Shown in pieces: positions 1 to 9,388 of a DNA stretch of 64,000 bases (position 1 is its first letter; every line of letters starts with the position of its first letter). Origin of the DNA: Paenibacillus oleatilyticus (GTDB lineage: Bacteria > Bacillota > Bacilli > Paenibacillales > NBRC-103111); NCBI RefSeq assembly GCF_018998565.1, contig NZ_JAHNZO010000019.1:84808-148807 (forward strand). Reading direction: 5' to 3'. The notes below the pieces were generated by a model, which ran no database searches, had not been told where the DNA came from, and saw only the letters and a program-made list of their open reading frames with translations. The position numbers were made by a program, and so were the translations under genes.

Positions 1-3000
1 CAGTTGCCCGCTGAATCGAATGTGGTCGGAGGAGTCAAGTTTGACTTGCTCGCCGGTTTCCAGAAGCGTCGCATCGACCGACTGCGGCTTGGTTACGCTG
101 GTGCCGGTATCGGTCACCGTCGCCGACAGCTCGAACGCCTCCCCGGCCCAAAAGACGTCGGCCGCCCGAGGAGCGTCCGGGTGCTTCTCGTTCCACAACA
201 GCCGGTAGCTTTCCCACTCCGGCGTATGCGTGACATAGCCTTTAATCGACAAAGGCAGTACGACGAACGAATAGGTCTGGTTAAACGTTCCGCCCTTGCC
301 GTCGCTAAGGGATAGCCGCAAGGTGTAAATTCCTTGAGGCAGTGGCCCGTAGGTGAACGCCTTACTTTGGCCGGACGGAACGCCGTTCCATTGTTGAATG
401 ATTCCGAACGCGCCGCCGTTCAAGCTGCTTTCTACCGTCACGTCAATCGCATCGCCGTCGGGATCGGAGACCGATACGGTGAATACCGGTGTATCGTGCT
501 CGTAAATCGGCGTGATAAACGTAATATTTCCCGTCGGAGGGCGGTTGGTCAGCAGCCAAGTTGGCGCAGACCATGCCGACCATACAAATCCGTCAAAAGC
601 ACGCGCCCGAACCTGAACTTTTGCTCCTGCCGGCAGCGGATGATCCTTAGGAACGGAGGCGTTTTGTACGGACACTTGCCCTTGAAGATGCTGCCCTTGT
701 TCTCCGGTATCATAGAGCACGGTATTTCCCGCTTCATTGATGAATTGGACCTGATATTTCGTGAACGTCGTATTTGGGTCCGGATCGCTTTGCGTGAACG
801 AAACGGTCGGCGTTGGGCTCATCGGCGTCGGATTCGCTTGCGTTCCGGAAGGAACGTTCATCGTCACGGTCGGCGTCATGTTGATATAGAACCATACGGT
901 GTTGCTCCATTCGGACCATAGGTTCGGATCGTCGTCGGTGACCTTCATCCGTGCCTGTAAAGGAACGCCTGTCGGCAGGTCTGTCGGCACTTGGAAGCTG
1001 TTCGTTGTTGCCGTGGTGCTCTGATACGCATTCCATCCCGTATTGTAGACCATGCCGCCGGTCTCGTTCAAAATTTCGATGTACATTTTCGCATAGTAGT
1101 TCTTTTGTCCGTCCGATTGAACCCAAGCAATCGCCGGTCGTTTGTTATCCAGAATAAGTGTCGGGTTATAGGCGTCAGGTCCGTTCGGATTCGTGATGAC
1201 AACGCTGGGCGCCGAATTGATGACCATCCATCCGATATTGGACCATTCCGTCCAATAGTACGGATTTTGCGCGCGCACCCGTACTTGATACAACTCGCCG
1301 CGGATCAAATCCGTCGTCACTTGCCACGTGGCCGTACTATGCGGCGGCGCATTCTGACTTGTTTCCCCGCTGCTGATGACAAGACTTCTGTGCGAATCCA
1401 TGATTTGAACCTCGTACCCCGTAAACGAGTGGCCCGCCGGGTCATCCTGCCTCCAATGGATCGTCGGTCTCGTTCCGTGTTCCAGTGTCGGATTGTCCCG
1501 CGTTCCGGTCGGATACGTTAGTTGGACCGTTGGTTTTGGAATTTCAGGGACGTTGCCTTTGAGCTGGATCAAAGCGGTGGCGGGGTAAGACTTTGCCCCG
1601 TACTCATCGATGACTTGTAAATACGCAGTATAAAGTCCAGGCTTTTTCGGCCTCGTCAGCTTTTCAGCGACAAAATTACCGTCAGGGTCGACATAGCCAT
1701 ACTCCCGGGAAACGATCCCGCGCATGCTGCAATAATCGTAGCCTGTCACATCGGGCGCGCTGCATCGTGCCGGGTCCCAAGCCGCCCGATTCGGATCGAA
1801 CCGGTCCGGGTCGTAGGACGTATCGTTCCAGGCGACCGTGCCGTCCCCGTTCTCCGAGAGTGTGAACTGCGCGATCGGCCTGCGGTGAACCGTCAATTTT
1901 TTCTGGAACGTATTGGACCATTTGCGGTATTGATCGAAAACCATGCTTGCCCATAAATAGTTCCGGTTCGGATCGTCCTGCGCCCGCAGCGTGAGCAGAT
2001 AGACGCCGACCGCGTCAAAGGTTTGCTGCGGGGCATCGAACGTTTTCCCGTTTAACGCGGAAAGTCCTTGATTATTTAGGAACTTCGGCGTATGCGTGAC
2101 CCCCCAGCGGAAGTTGCCGGCCATCGGATCGTTTTCCGGATCTTCGAACAAAATGCTTTTATACCGCACGTTGGCCGAAGCCGAACCGTTCTCACATATG
2201 GCGTAGTCGGACATCCAATCCCGGTGATCCTGATTCTGCTTAACGGAAATGGCCGTGAATGTGACAAACGACTTGTCCGTGAAAGGTCCCATTTTTCCAT
2301 CCGTGAATGTGGTATCCTGCACATCAAACACCGGTACGCCGTTCATGAATACTTGAATCGTATCGCCCGACAAGCTGATCTTGAACAAATTGTCCATGTT
2401 ATCGAACGGCCACGTCTGGCTGCGCAGCACAGTTCGGCTGCCGCCAATGTAACGGCTTAGATAGAGCGTGGAACCGTCCGTTTCCAGACTATACCGGTTG
2501 GTCGGGTCAAGCATGCGGAACGAAAAACCGCTTAAGCTCGTATCCTCGTTCGGACTTGTCATTTTCATTCGAAACGTAATGTCCGTGTCACGATAACTAT
2601 CCGGAGAAACGAACTGGCCGAGAAAAAACCCTTTCCGCAGTATAGGATCTTGATCAAGAGGACCGCTTTCGAGATACATGTACTTATCGGTTTCCGTGAA
2701 GTAATAGCCATTGCCCGTTTGTCTTTTTACCGTATTGTACATCCCCAAAAACAGGCCGTCCCCTACATAAAATCCGCCTAAGTAATTGTCTCCCCGTTCT
2801 TGTTCATTCGACGCTTCATTCAATAATTCGCCCTCATGAACATTGAAACGGCTACACTTTCCATCCGTCGCCCAAGAACAACCTCCTCCTCCGTCATTGA
2901 ATCCGCCACCAAGAGTTACGCCAACTGTGTATGGATAGTTGTATGGAACAGGTCCGTCTGACACCGTACCGGTGTCCATATTCACGTATTGTCCGAAGCT

Positions 3001-6000
3001 GTGGTGGTCGCCACGACCGTTCATAAGATCCATATTCGTGTAACTGCGTGTCAGCAAGGTCCGATTATATGGATTTACAACGAGCGCCGTAAAATTGTTG
3101 TAAAGCATTTCTCCACCCATTGACGTGTTGGAAGGGTAGAACCAGTCCATGCCCGCCAATCTGGCGGTCCATCCCATGCTCAAGTCGTTATTGATGCGCA
3201 GCAGATAAACGCCGATCGGGGCGTCCTCGTTATATCTTCTATCGATTTTAATGTATCCGTCGTCCCGGTCGCAGGAGCGTTTGATGTAGGTATAAAACTC
3301 CCCGTCAGGCCCTTTCCATAACCCGTTTAGATCGCTGTATCTGCATTGGTAGGTTTCCGGATATTGCTCAGGAACCGGGCGTCCCAGCATCGTATTATAA
3401 TATTTTCTTTGATATTTAATCGTACTGTCCGGGAACGATTGTCCGCCTCTTCTGACTTCCCGGAGCTGCGGATTAATTTCGACGAACCCAATTGCAGGCA
3501 AACCATTACTGTAATTCTTTTGATACACAATAACGAGGCTTTCGCCTTTGGTCATCAGCGAGAACGTTTTCCGGCCGACATAATCCTTTTCGTCAACCGA
3601 TAGACCGAGCTCTTCCCAGCCGCTCTTGAGCGGATTGTCCTTATTGCTTGAAATCAGCTTACCGGTATACGCATCGTATGCCTCGATCATAAAGGAGTTG
3701 TTGCCCTTGCCGACGCCGCACGTCCAGCTTCTCGAACCATCGTCGTTGCGGCAAGTGGTGAAATAATCGTACATTCTGATGTTCGAAACCTTGTAGATGA
3801 TTCCGCCTGCGACCTCGTACTTCACAGAACCTTGATACTCATCCGGCAAATATGCTTCTTTCGTGTAGGTCGGCCCGTTCGGAGAATCCCGGAACGGTAC
3901 GGCAACAGTATACTTGTCCGGTGCAAGGATAAAATCATACGGGTCCCGATCCCATAGATGAAACAGGTTGTTAGCTGCATTGTTCCATTTTCGGCTGTAC
4001 TGCGGCAGCTTCTTTTTATTAAAGGCATACAGCTTCGAGCCCTCGTCAAAATAAAGATACGTTTTATTCGTACGTACGATCGAATTAAACTTCGCCGGAG
4101 AATATCCGGGTACATATGTCCTCGCATCCGGGTCCCAGATCGTTGATGGGACTAAGATGGGCGTACTGGTCAGCGTGGGTCTGCCGTTCACCCACTGATA
4201 AATCGTACCTTTATATGAGCTGATAAAGTTCGCTCCGAACCCGAGGTCCGGCCATAGAAACGTTCCGAAAACATGGGTAGGTCCCTGTGGCGGATTGTCT
4301 CGCTTGATAATGCTTTCCTGACGCTCCATTTCTCTTCCCAAGCCCGCCCGTAGGACGGCGTTGCCCTCGGCAGCCCACCGGTAAATATAGTTATTGATCC
4401 GGATATTCGTGTTCGTATCGAACAGCGCCCACGAATTTACGATTGTACTCGCGTTAAACATAATGGGCGGATTCATTCCCGGCTGATCGTTTTGCCCTTC
4501 GATGGCAAAGGAAACGTGCGGCGCATTGTTGACGATATCCATCGTACGCAGCGCATCCGGCTGCGTATCGGATGCCAGGGCGCTTTTTCCGTAGTCCTCC
4601 GTCACTTGAACATCGAACAGATATTTACCGACCATGTCGGTTTTAAATACAAGCGTGTTGTTATCGAAGGAAACGACTCTGCTGTCTGTCCCAAGGATAT
4701 CCAGCCAAGGATCGTCTTGAAAACCGTTGTTTGCCGCGTCGTATTTGAACCGCCATTTGACGGAAACGATCTGATCGCCGTCCGGCGAATACGATTGGTT
4801 TCGGATGGTCACCGGCTGATTCCGGATACCGAGCGGCGGTACGACGATTTTGCCGACGGGAGGCAAGTCCGGGTGGACGGTAATGCTGCAAGTGCTGTAG
4901 CCGGTTGATGCCATGCCCGAGCTGTCCACGACTTTTGCCAGCGTGACAGTCGCTGTAACGTCCTGCAACGTTCCGTTATAGTACTTATCCAGCTTGTTGA
5001 TCCACAAATCCTTCGAGTGGTCGATGGACCGTCTCGCCGGGCTCCAGCTTTTATCGGCATGGATCGCTCCGGGAGGGACAGGACGATTTTCCTTGATTTC
5101 CGCGGGCGCGGTGCAGACCGGGATCGGATTCGGCTCCATCACAGTCAAGGATACGTTTTCCGTTCGCGTCCCGCCGCGCCCGTCATCCGCCGTAGCTTTT
5201 ACGGAGAACGTTCCCGGCGTATCCGCTTTGATGTGATAATAGCCTTCGGCGTCGAGCGTCTTGCCCCAATCTTCGTGCAGTTGCTTCGCTATTTTTTGAA
5301 CCCAAGGATGCGTACCGGAATCGAAATCCCATTTCCACTGGATCGGATCGTTGTCCGGGTCCGAAGGCGACTTCGGGTCTGTGTACTGGTTATGAATAAC
5401 ACGGACATTGACCATGTCGCCTACCAAAAAATATTCCGGCGGATAGATCCCGTTCCGGTCTTGATCGTAAAACCAGCCTGCCTGAAAATAGGGCGGTTTA
5501 TTGTTCGGATCGGGGAGAACCGTTAACGGTTTTTCCTTAATCCAGTCCGTTTCACCACAAGAAGTTTGAATTTTCAGACTTATGTAGTTGCTACCTTCTC
5601 CAAAATAAAACGGTCTCCCGTTCGGATAGGGGAATGCGCTGTTCTGCGATTGCCCTTTCACCCGATTCGTCGACCATGTCTGGCCGTTATAGTTGAACCG
5701 ATATTGATGACCGAAATAGGTACAGCCTTTCGGGATTTTAAAATCAACAGGCTCCAGCTCGAAATTATCCCGAATTTTGATCGTCAGTCCGGGCCTAATT
5801 CGAAAGTCGCCGTCGATGCCGATATCGACCGGAAAATCAAACGGCTTATAGTTATTGTCTTCCCCGCCCGTCGTACCTTCATCAATCGTATTGTCCGAAT
5901 CGACATAAAATCCGGTCAGTAGTTTTCCCGGGTCCGTCACCGTGTACTGAAACGTGCCGGTTATATCCACATTCTGCTCGGCGTTTGTAAAGGATGCCTT

Positions 6001-7083
6001 GTGAATCGTTTTACCGTTGGAACGGTTCTGGATCAGGATTGAGAAGGTTTTATTCTTGATCGGCTCTCCGACGTTACGGAACGTGTAGGTGAACGTCGTT
6101 GGCTCGCCGATTTTCACCGGCCCGTTCGATTTGAGATCGAAAGGGATCAGGTCGGGAAAAGTCGGCGCTTTATAGAACACTTCAATGCGGCCTTCGAATT
6201 TGTAGGTTGTGGCGGTCCAATCAGTATCGGCATCCATAACATAATTTCGCCCTTGTTGGTGCTTATCATAAGTTGGTTTTCCTTCTGGCCAAAGTAGGTA
6301 ATCTATTGTAAGCCTATTGTATGAAGAGGTAAAAGGCTTAGAAACTTTCAAATATCCAAAGCCATCTACCTTTCTACCAAAGTCCTCAACTTGTACTCCT
6401 TCTGCTCGGGCTCTTGCATTGATTATGATAATACTTTTAGGATCTATCCTATCAGGTGCAACAAGATCACCATTGTCAAAATAAAAATCATTTGGTGGCT
6501 CGATTTCATAAGCTGTTGTTACCGCTGACCCATCAGATTTCCGCAGGTCAGGTTCGTCAAAACGAACAGGCTGCCCTGGAAATGTTTTTTCATCTGGAGG
6601 ATAGATCGTTGCATCACCAGGGAATAAACCGGGGCAAGGAGAAGGAACTGGGTCCGGTGAACCACTACAGCTCCCCGGAAATTGATAATGCTTCGTTCTT
6701 TCTCCCTCGGTGTCCCAATACTTTCCACTAGGGTCTCGCCAAATAATGTGTCCAGGATTCGCATAACGTTTTCCGTGCAATTTTTCTGGAATGCCATTGG
6801 TTAGGTTTTTGAATACGAGCTGATCATTGATTACTTCATATGCATTCGGATCGATCTTTCTTTCCATGCCGCCAATAACCTTGATATATACATCGACACT
6901 TTCAACTTTTTGAGTACCCGAATTTAAGGATACTGAATAGTTCGTTAAGGTGGGCGTTGGTTCGAACGTTTTAAAGTTGATCGCGGCCATGATATAGTCG
7001 GGTCGTAAAAACATGAAAAAGGAGAACCCTAATAAGAAGATCGTGGCTGCTGCAATTATTCTAGTCCATTTGTTTTGGAACAT
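1..7083 (-). CDS. Giant secreted multi-domain surface protein (partial, C-terminus off window)
   Basis: The minus strand is open without a stop from ATG 7083 to base 1, giving at least 2361 codons. A GGAGGAGG ribosome-binding site lies just upstream. Residues 8-28 form a hydrophobic signal or anchor segment. By eye the order is: a CARDB-like module (about 300-415), PKD/Ig-like modules (about 545-645 and 745-840), a region of beta-propeller-like strands (about 880-1360), a LamG/concanavalin-like module (about 1380-1620), another Ig-like module, then three fibronectin-III-like repeats (about 1840-2180) and more PKD-like sequence at the edge. No catalytic motif was recognised. The start lies 22 bases after the SLH lipoprotein gene, so the two are probably co-transcribed and co-localised at the envelope. 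Adhesin or cell-surface scaffold is inference; I recall similar giant proteins in Paenibacillus but cannot name the family. The first 280 or so residues are encoded in markedly AT-richer DNA. Confidence 0.85.
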   Translation of the reverse strand, partial: MFQNKWTRIIAAATIFLLGFSFFMFLRPDYIMAAINFKTFEPTPTLTNYSVSLNSGTQKVESVDVYIKVIGGMERKIDPNAYEVINDQLVFKNLTNGIPEKLHGKRYANPGHIIWRDPSGKYWDTEGERTKHYQFPGSCSGSPDPVPSPCPGLFPGDATIYPPDEKTFPGQPVRFDEPDLRKSDGSAVTTAYEIEPPNDFYFDNGDLVAPDRIDPKSIIIINARARAEGVQVEDFGRKVDGFGYLKVSKPFTSSYNRLTIDYLLWPEGKPTYDKHQQGRNYVMDADTDWTATTYKFEGRIEVFYKAPTFPDLIPFDLKSNGPVKIGEPTTFTYTFRNVGEPIKNKTFSILIQNRSNGKTIHKASFTNAEQNVDITGTFQYTVTDPGKLLTGFYVDSDNTIDEGTTGGEDNNYKPFDFPVDIGIDGDFRIRPGLTIKIRDNFELEPVDFKIPKGCTYFGHQYRFNYNGQTWSTNRVKGQSQNSAFPYPNGRPFYFGEGSNYISLKIQTSCGETDWIKEKPLTVLPDPNNKPPYFQAGWFYDQDRNGIYPPEYFLVGDMVNVRVIHNQYTDPKSPSDPDNDPIQWKWDFDSGTHPWVQKIAKQLHEDWGKTLDAEGYYHIKADTPGTFSVKATADDGRGGTRTENVSLTVMEPNPIPVCTAPAEIKENRPVPPGAIHADKSWSPARRSIDHSKDLWINKLDKYYNGTLQDVTATVTLAKVVDSSGMASTGYSTCSITVHPDLPPVGKIVVPPLGIRNQPVTIRNQSYSPDGDQIVSVKWRFKYDAANNGFQDDPWLDILGTDSRVVSFDNNTLVFKTDMVGKYLFDVQVTEDYGKSALASDTQPDALRTMDIVNNAPHVSFAIEGQNDQPGMNPPIMFNASTIVNSWALFDTNTNIRINNYIYRWAAEGNAVLRAGLGREMERQESIIKRDNPPQGPTHVFGTFLWPDLGFGANFISSYKGTIYQWVNGRPTLTSTPILVPSTIWDPDARTYVPGYSPAKFNSIVRTNKTYLYFDEGSKLYAFNKKKLPQYSRKWNNAANNLFHLWDRDPYDFILAPDKYTVAVPFRDSPNGPTYTKEAYLPDEYQGSVKYEVAGGIIYKVSNIRMYDYFTTCRNDDGSRSWTCGVGKGNNSFMIEAYDAYTGKLISSNKDNPLKSGWEELGLSVDEKDYVGRKTFSLMTKGESLVIVYQKNYSNGLPAIGFVEINPQLREVRRGGQSFPDSTIKYQRKYYNTMLGRPVPEQYPETYQCRYSDLNGLWKGPDGEFYTYIKRSCDRDDGYIKIDRRYNEDAPIGVYLLRINNDLSMGWTARLAGMDWFYPSNTSMGGEMLYNNFTALVVNPYNRTLLTRSYTNMDLMNGRGDHHSFGQYVNMDTGTVSDGPVPYNYPYTVGVTLGGGFNDGGGGCSWATDGKCSRFNVHEGELLNEASNEQERGDNYLGGFYVGDGLFLGMYNTVKRQTGNGYYFTETDKYMYLESGPLDQDPILRKGFFLGQFVSPDSYRDTDITFRMKMTSPNEDTSLSGFSFRMLDPTNRYSLETDGSTLYLSRYIGGSRTVLRSQTWPFDNMDNLFKISLSGDTIQVFMNGVPVFDVQDTTFTDGKMGPFTDKSFVTFTAISVKQNQDHRDWMSDYAICENGSASANVRYKSILFEDPENDPMAGNFRWGVTHTPKFLNNQGLSALNGKTFDAPQQTFDAVGVYLLTLRAQDDPNRNYLWASMVFDQYRKWSNTFQKKLTVHRRPIAQFTLSENGDGTVAWNDTSYDPDRFDPNRAAWDPARCSAPDVTGYDYCSMRGIVSREYGYVDPDGNFVAEKLTRPKKPGLYTAYLQVIDEYGAKSYPATALIQLKGNVPEIPKPTVQLTYPTGTRDNPTLEHGTRPTIHWRQDDPAGHSFTGYEVQIMDSHRSLVISSGETSQNAPPHSTATWQVTTDLIRGELYQVRVRAQNPYYWTEWSNIGWMVINSAPSVVITNPNGPDAYNPTLILDNKRPAIAWVQSDGQKNYYAKMYIEILNETGGMVYNTGWNAYQSTTATTNSFQVPTDLPTGVPLQARMKVTDDDPNLWSEWSNTVWFYINMTPTVTMNVPSGTQANPTPMSPTPTVSFTQSDPDPNTTFTKYQVQFINEAGNTVLYDTGEQGQHLQGQVSVQNASVPKDHPLPAGAKVQVRARAFDGFVWSAWSAPTWLLTNRPPTGNITFITPIYEHDTPVFTVSVSDPDGDAIDVTVESSLNGGAFGIIQQWNGVPSGQSKAFTYGPLPQGIYTLRLSLSDGKGGTFNQTYSFVVLPLSIKGYVTHTPEWESYRLLWNEKHPDAPRAADVFWAGEAFELSATVTDTGTSVTKPQSVDATLLETGEQVKLDSSDHIRFSGQL

Positions 7084-7500
7084 AGCAGCCTACCTGCCTC
7101 CTCCGTTATTCTTTTATGCCTAGATTAATTGTAGCTCCATTATTTTCATGTAACCGTAGATTTACATACCCGGTGCGTTCTATTTGAGAACGAGCTTCTT
7201 CCTTAGGAAGTACAAAAAGGTGCCAACCTTCAGAAGACAGAATACCAGGTGAATAAAATCTCTTATCTACTTCTCTAGTCTTATCAAGGATATTTACCTC
7301 CATTCCTGAATCTGATGCCAACTGACGCCATAATGTATAGTCAGACTCTCCCCCATTTTCATTAGTAACGTCTATTTTCAGAGCTATAAAATAATCGTCT
7401 CCAATTGGTTTCCCATCAACTCTTCGAAGATCACCATCGAACATAGATCGGAAAGCTCCATCCCGCTCCTTTAAATCCATAATCAAGACTTGATGTACTT
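6230..7500. other. AT-rich composition island crossing a gene boundary
   Basis: Hand counts of 60-base lines show a drop inside two otherwise GC-rich genes: 18 of 60 G+C at 6301 and 23 of 60 at 7141, against 32 of 60 at 5041 and 36 of 60 at 7561. The low stretch covers the 5' end of the giant surface-protein gene and the 3' end of the SLH lipoprotein gene. Both reading frames stay open, so it looks like an in-frame allele replacement rather than an insertion. The edges are approximate. Confidence 0.55.
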
Positions 7501-8245
7501 TTACGATTGCTTTCGTTTTACGCAACGGCATTCTATACGGCAACTCAACCACATGACTACCCCACATCGTCTGCACGTTACTCCCCGTCAATTCCACTTC
7601 CGCATAGCTGGCCGCACGCTTGTCCACCTCAAGCTTCTTGCCTTGGCTCACGTCCAAAATCCGCTGAATGATCTTCACGGATTGCGCCCGAGTGGCCGAC
7701 TCTTCTTTTCCGAGCTGACCGTCGGCCATGCCTGTTATCAAACCCTTCTGCGTCGCCAAAAACATAAACTTTTTCGCATCGGTGCTGTCCTCTGGCGATT
7801 GCAGCGATTTGTCTGATGCCCGGACGGCGAGGCGGGCCATTTCCATCCGGGTAATAGGCGTGTTCCAGTCACCGGAAGAAAAGTCCTTGTATTGGTGGAT
7901 TCCGGCTTGCACAAGCGCTGCGACGTAAGGAGCATGCCACTCCTTGTTATCACCACCCGGTACGGGCTTCAAACCGGCGGCTTTTGCCGTCATGGTGATA
8001 AATTCCGCCCGCGTAACGGTGTGGTCCGGCTTGAACGATCCGTCCGGATAACCGTCGACGTACCCGGCTGCCACTATAGCTTTAATATCGGATTCTGCCC
8101 AATGACCGGAAATATCGCTTAAAGACACACCTGCTTTTGACTCCGAAGCCGTTTTCGGCTGCTCTGCGGCCACCAGCGTATTGGCATTCGGGCTGCAGGC
8201 GCTCATTAACATCATGGACACGAATAAAGGGACAATACGTTTCAT
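7106..8245 (-). CDS. SLH-domain lipoprotein with unknown C-terminal domain
   Basis: The product is about 379 residues. It opens with a lipoprotein signal peptide ending in a LMSAC lipobox, so it should be lipid-anchored on the outer face of the membrane. Three SLH-type repeats follow at roughly residues 45-100, 105-145 and 165-200 (DISGHWAESDIKAIVAAG, DGYPDGSFKPDHTVTRAEF and later copies), which would bind pyruvylated cell-wall polymer. The last 170 residues are a beta-rich domain I do not recognise, possibly Ig-like. ATG 8245 is preferred to the in-frame TTG at 8248 because it sits 7 bases from GGAAG. It is the first gene of an operon with the giant surface protein, 22 bases downstream. Its 3' third lies in the AT-rich island. 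Confidence 0.8.
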   Translation of the reverse strand: MKRIVPLFVSMMLMSACSPNANTLVAAEQPKTASESKAGVSLSDISGHWAESDIKAIVAAGYVDGYPDGSFKPDHTVTRAEFITMTAKAAGLKPVPGGDNKEWHAPYVAALVQAGIHQYKDFSSGDWNTPITRMEMARLAVRASDKSLQSPEDSTDAKKFMFLATQKGLITGMADGQLGKEESATRAQSVKIIQRILDVSQGKKLEVDKRAASYAEVELTGSNVQTMWGSHVVELPYRMPLRKTKAIVKVHQVLIMDLKERDGAFRSMFDGDLRRVDGKPIGDDYFIALKIDVTNENGGESDYTLWRQLASDSGMEVNILDKTREVDKRFYSPGILSSEGWHLFVLPKEEARSQIERTGYVNLRLHENNGATINLGIKE

Positions 8246-8350
8246 CAAAAATCTTCCTTTCGAGTGAATTCAAAGTTATGTATTTCCAGATCCAAAAGGA
8301 CTAGGTCTATTGTACCATGACCGTGCTTAATTTACAGATTTTTCTTGCGC

Positions 8351-8400
8351 CAAAACACAAAAACCGCCCTACCCACTAAAGCATGGATAAGGCGGTTCTT
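8351..8400 (-). terminator. Orphan terminator-like hairpin
   Basis: AACCGCC (8362-8368) pairs with GGCGGTT (8391-8397). On the minus strand the stem is followed by TTTTTGTGTTTT. No minus-strand gene lies immediately to its right, so it may be left over from a lost gene. Confidence 0.45.
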
Positions 8401-8482
8401 CCGCTCGTTATTCGTTGTTATAATACCATCTTATTCCGAAACCTTCAAGAGGTTTTGCAATTTTTGTCGTAAAGTGTTTAGC

Positions 8483-8698
8483 ATGAAGAAAAAAGGGTTA
8501 GTAGTAACGGTGCCGGCGCTGCTGTGCGCTCAGCCTGCTGCACTGGCCGAAGGTACCATCCAAGTGAAGGTGAATCAATTGCTGCTGGGAACGGAAGCCA
8601 CAGGCTCAAATGACCGACGGCACGGTTACGGCTGCTGTCCGGCCTTTGGCGGAAGCGCTTGGAGTACCTTCCTTTTTCTTACGAAATCTTACCTTTAG
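8483..8698 (+). pseudogene. Frameshifted remnant of a copper amine oxidase N-terminal (stalk) domain protein
   Basis: From ATG 8483 the frame gives a signal peptide (MKKKGLVVTVPALLC...ALAEG) followed by IQVKVNQLLLG. This is the opening of the copper amine oxidase N-terminal-like repeat that is common in Paenibacillus surface proteins. The expected continuation, DGTVTAAVRPLAEALGVP, is present but in another frame, starting at about 8610. Both frames end near 8698. So a secreted stalk-domain gene has been truncated and frameshifted. The remnant runs into the queF promoter. Read literally, the first frame encodes a short junk-tailed protein. The domain match is from recall of the family consensus. 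Confidence 0.65.
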
Positions 8699-8717
8699 CT
8701 CATAGATCGGCTATAAT
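8689..8717 (+). promoter_or_regulatory. Candidate queF promoter
   Basis: TATAAT at 8712-8717 is a perfect -10. The -35 at 8689-8694 (TTACCT) is poor, with 17-base spacing. It lies 35 bases before the queF start, which leaves no room for a preQ1 riboswitch. Confidence 0.5.
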
Positions 8718-8751
8718 AAAGGTTTAAGAAGAGAAAGGAGCCAAGCACACT

Positions 8752-9246
8752 ATGGCAGGAAGAAAAGAAGGCGAGCTCGACTTGACGCTGCTCGGCAACC
8801 AGCAAACGAAGTATCCGATGAACTATGCGCCGGAGATGCTCGAATCGTTCGATAACAAGCACCCGTACCGCGATTATTTTGTCAAATTCAATTGCCCGGA
8901 ATTTACCAGCCTGTGCCCGATTACCGGCCAGCCGGACTTCGCGACAATTTATATCAGCTACATCCCCGACCTCAAAATGGTTGAGAGCAAGTCGCTCAAG
9001 CTGTACTTGTTCAGCTTCCGCAATCATGGCGATTTCCACGAGGATTGCATGAACATCATCATGAACGATTTGATAAAGTTAATGGACCCCAAGTACATTG
9101 AAGTGTGGGGAAAATTTACCCCGCGCGGAGGCATTTCCATCGATCCTTACTGCAACTACGGACGTCCGGGGACGAAATACGAACAGATGGCCGAGCACCG
9201 GCTGCTGAATCATGATCTGTACCCGGAGAAGGTCGACAATCGCTAA
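8752..9246 (+). CDS. queF: NADPH-dependent 7-cyano-7-deazaguanine (preQ0) reductase
   Basis: The 164-residue protein has the unimodular (YkvM-type) QueF length. QueF reduces the nitrile of preQ0 to the amine of preQ1 in the cytoplasm, a late step of queuosine tRNA modification. The catalytic Cys55 ([11 protein letters not shown]) and the proton donor Asp62 are in place. His96-Glu97 (NHGDFHED) matches the substrate-binding positions, and the ESKSLKLY motif is present. GAAAGGAG precedes ATG 8752. The gene stands alone: queC, queD and queE, often adjacent in Bacilli, are not here. A terminator follows at 9326-9366. Confidence 0.96.
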   Translation: MAGRKEGELDLTLLGNQQTKYPMNYAPEMLESFDNKHPYRDYFVKFNCPEFTSLCPITGQPDFATIYISYIPDLKMVESKSLKLYLFSFRNHGDFHEDCMNIIMNDLIKLMDPKYIEVWGKFTPRGGISIDPYCNYGRPGTKYEQMAEHRLLNHDLYPEKVDNR

Positions 9247-9325
9247 GCCGCAACGGCGGTCGGGCAAACCGTAGACCGGATTACAGGACTGACATAAACC
9301 CCGGCATCATCTAACAGCAAACACG

Positions 9326-9366
9326 AAGCCGCATCCTCTGGCAGCAGGGACGTTGCGGCTTTTTTA
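9326..9366 (+). terminator. queF intrinsic terminator
   Basis: AAGCCGCA (9326-9333) pairs perfectly with TGCGGCTT (9354-9361), followed by a T run. Confidence 0.85.
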
Positions 9367-9388
9367 GCGTTCCACGGCGCCAAGATGC

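Noticed and set aside
334..921. Long plus-strand frame opposite the giant surface-protein gene
   Set aside because: It is antisense to a continuous minus-strand frame with protein-like domains, has no ribosome-binding site and encodes a low-quality Arg-rich sequence.
8700..8752. PreQ1 riboswitch before queF
   Set aside because: The -10 lies 35 bases before the start codon, leaving too little leader, and no pseudoknot pattern is seen.
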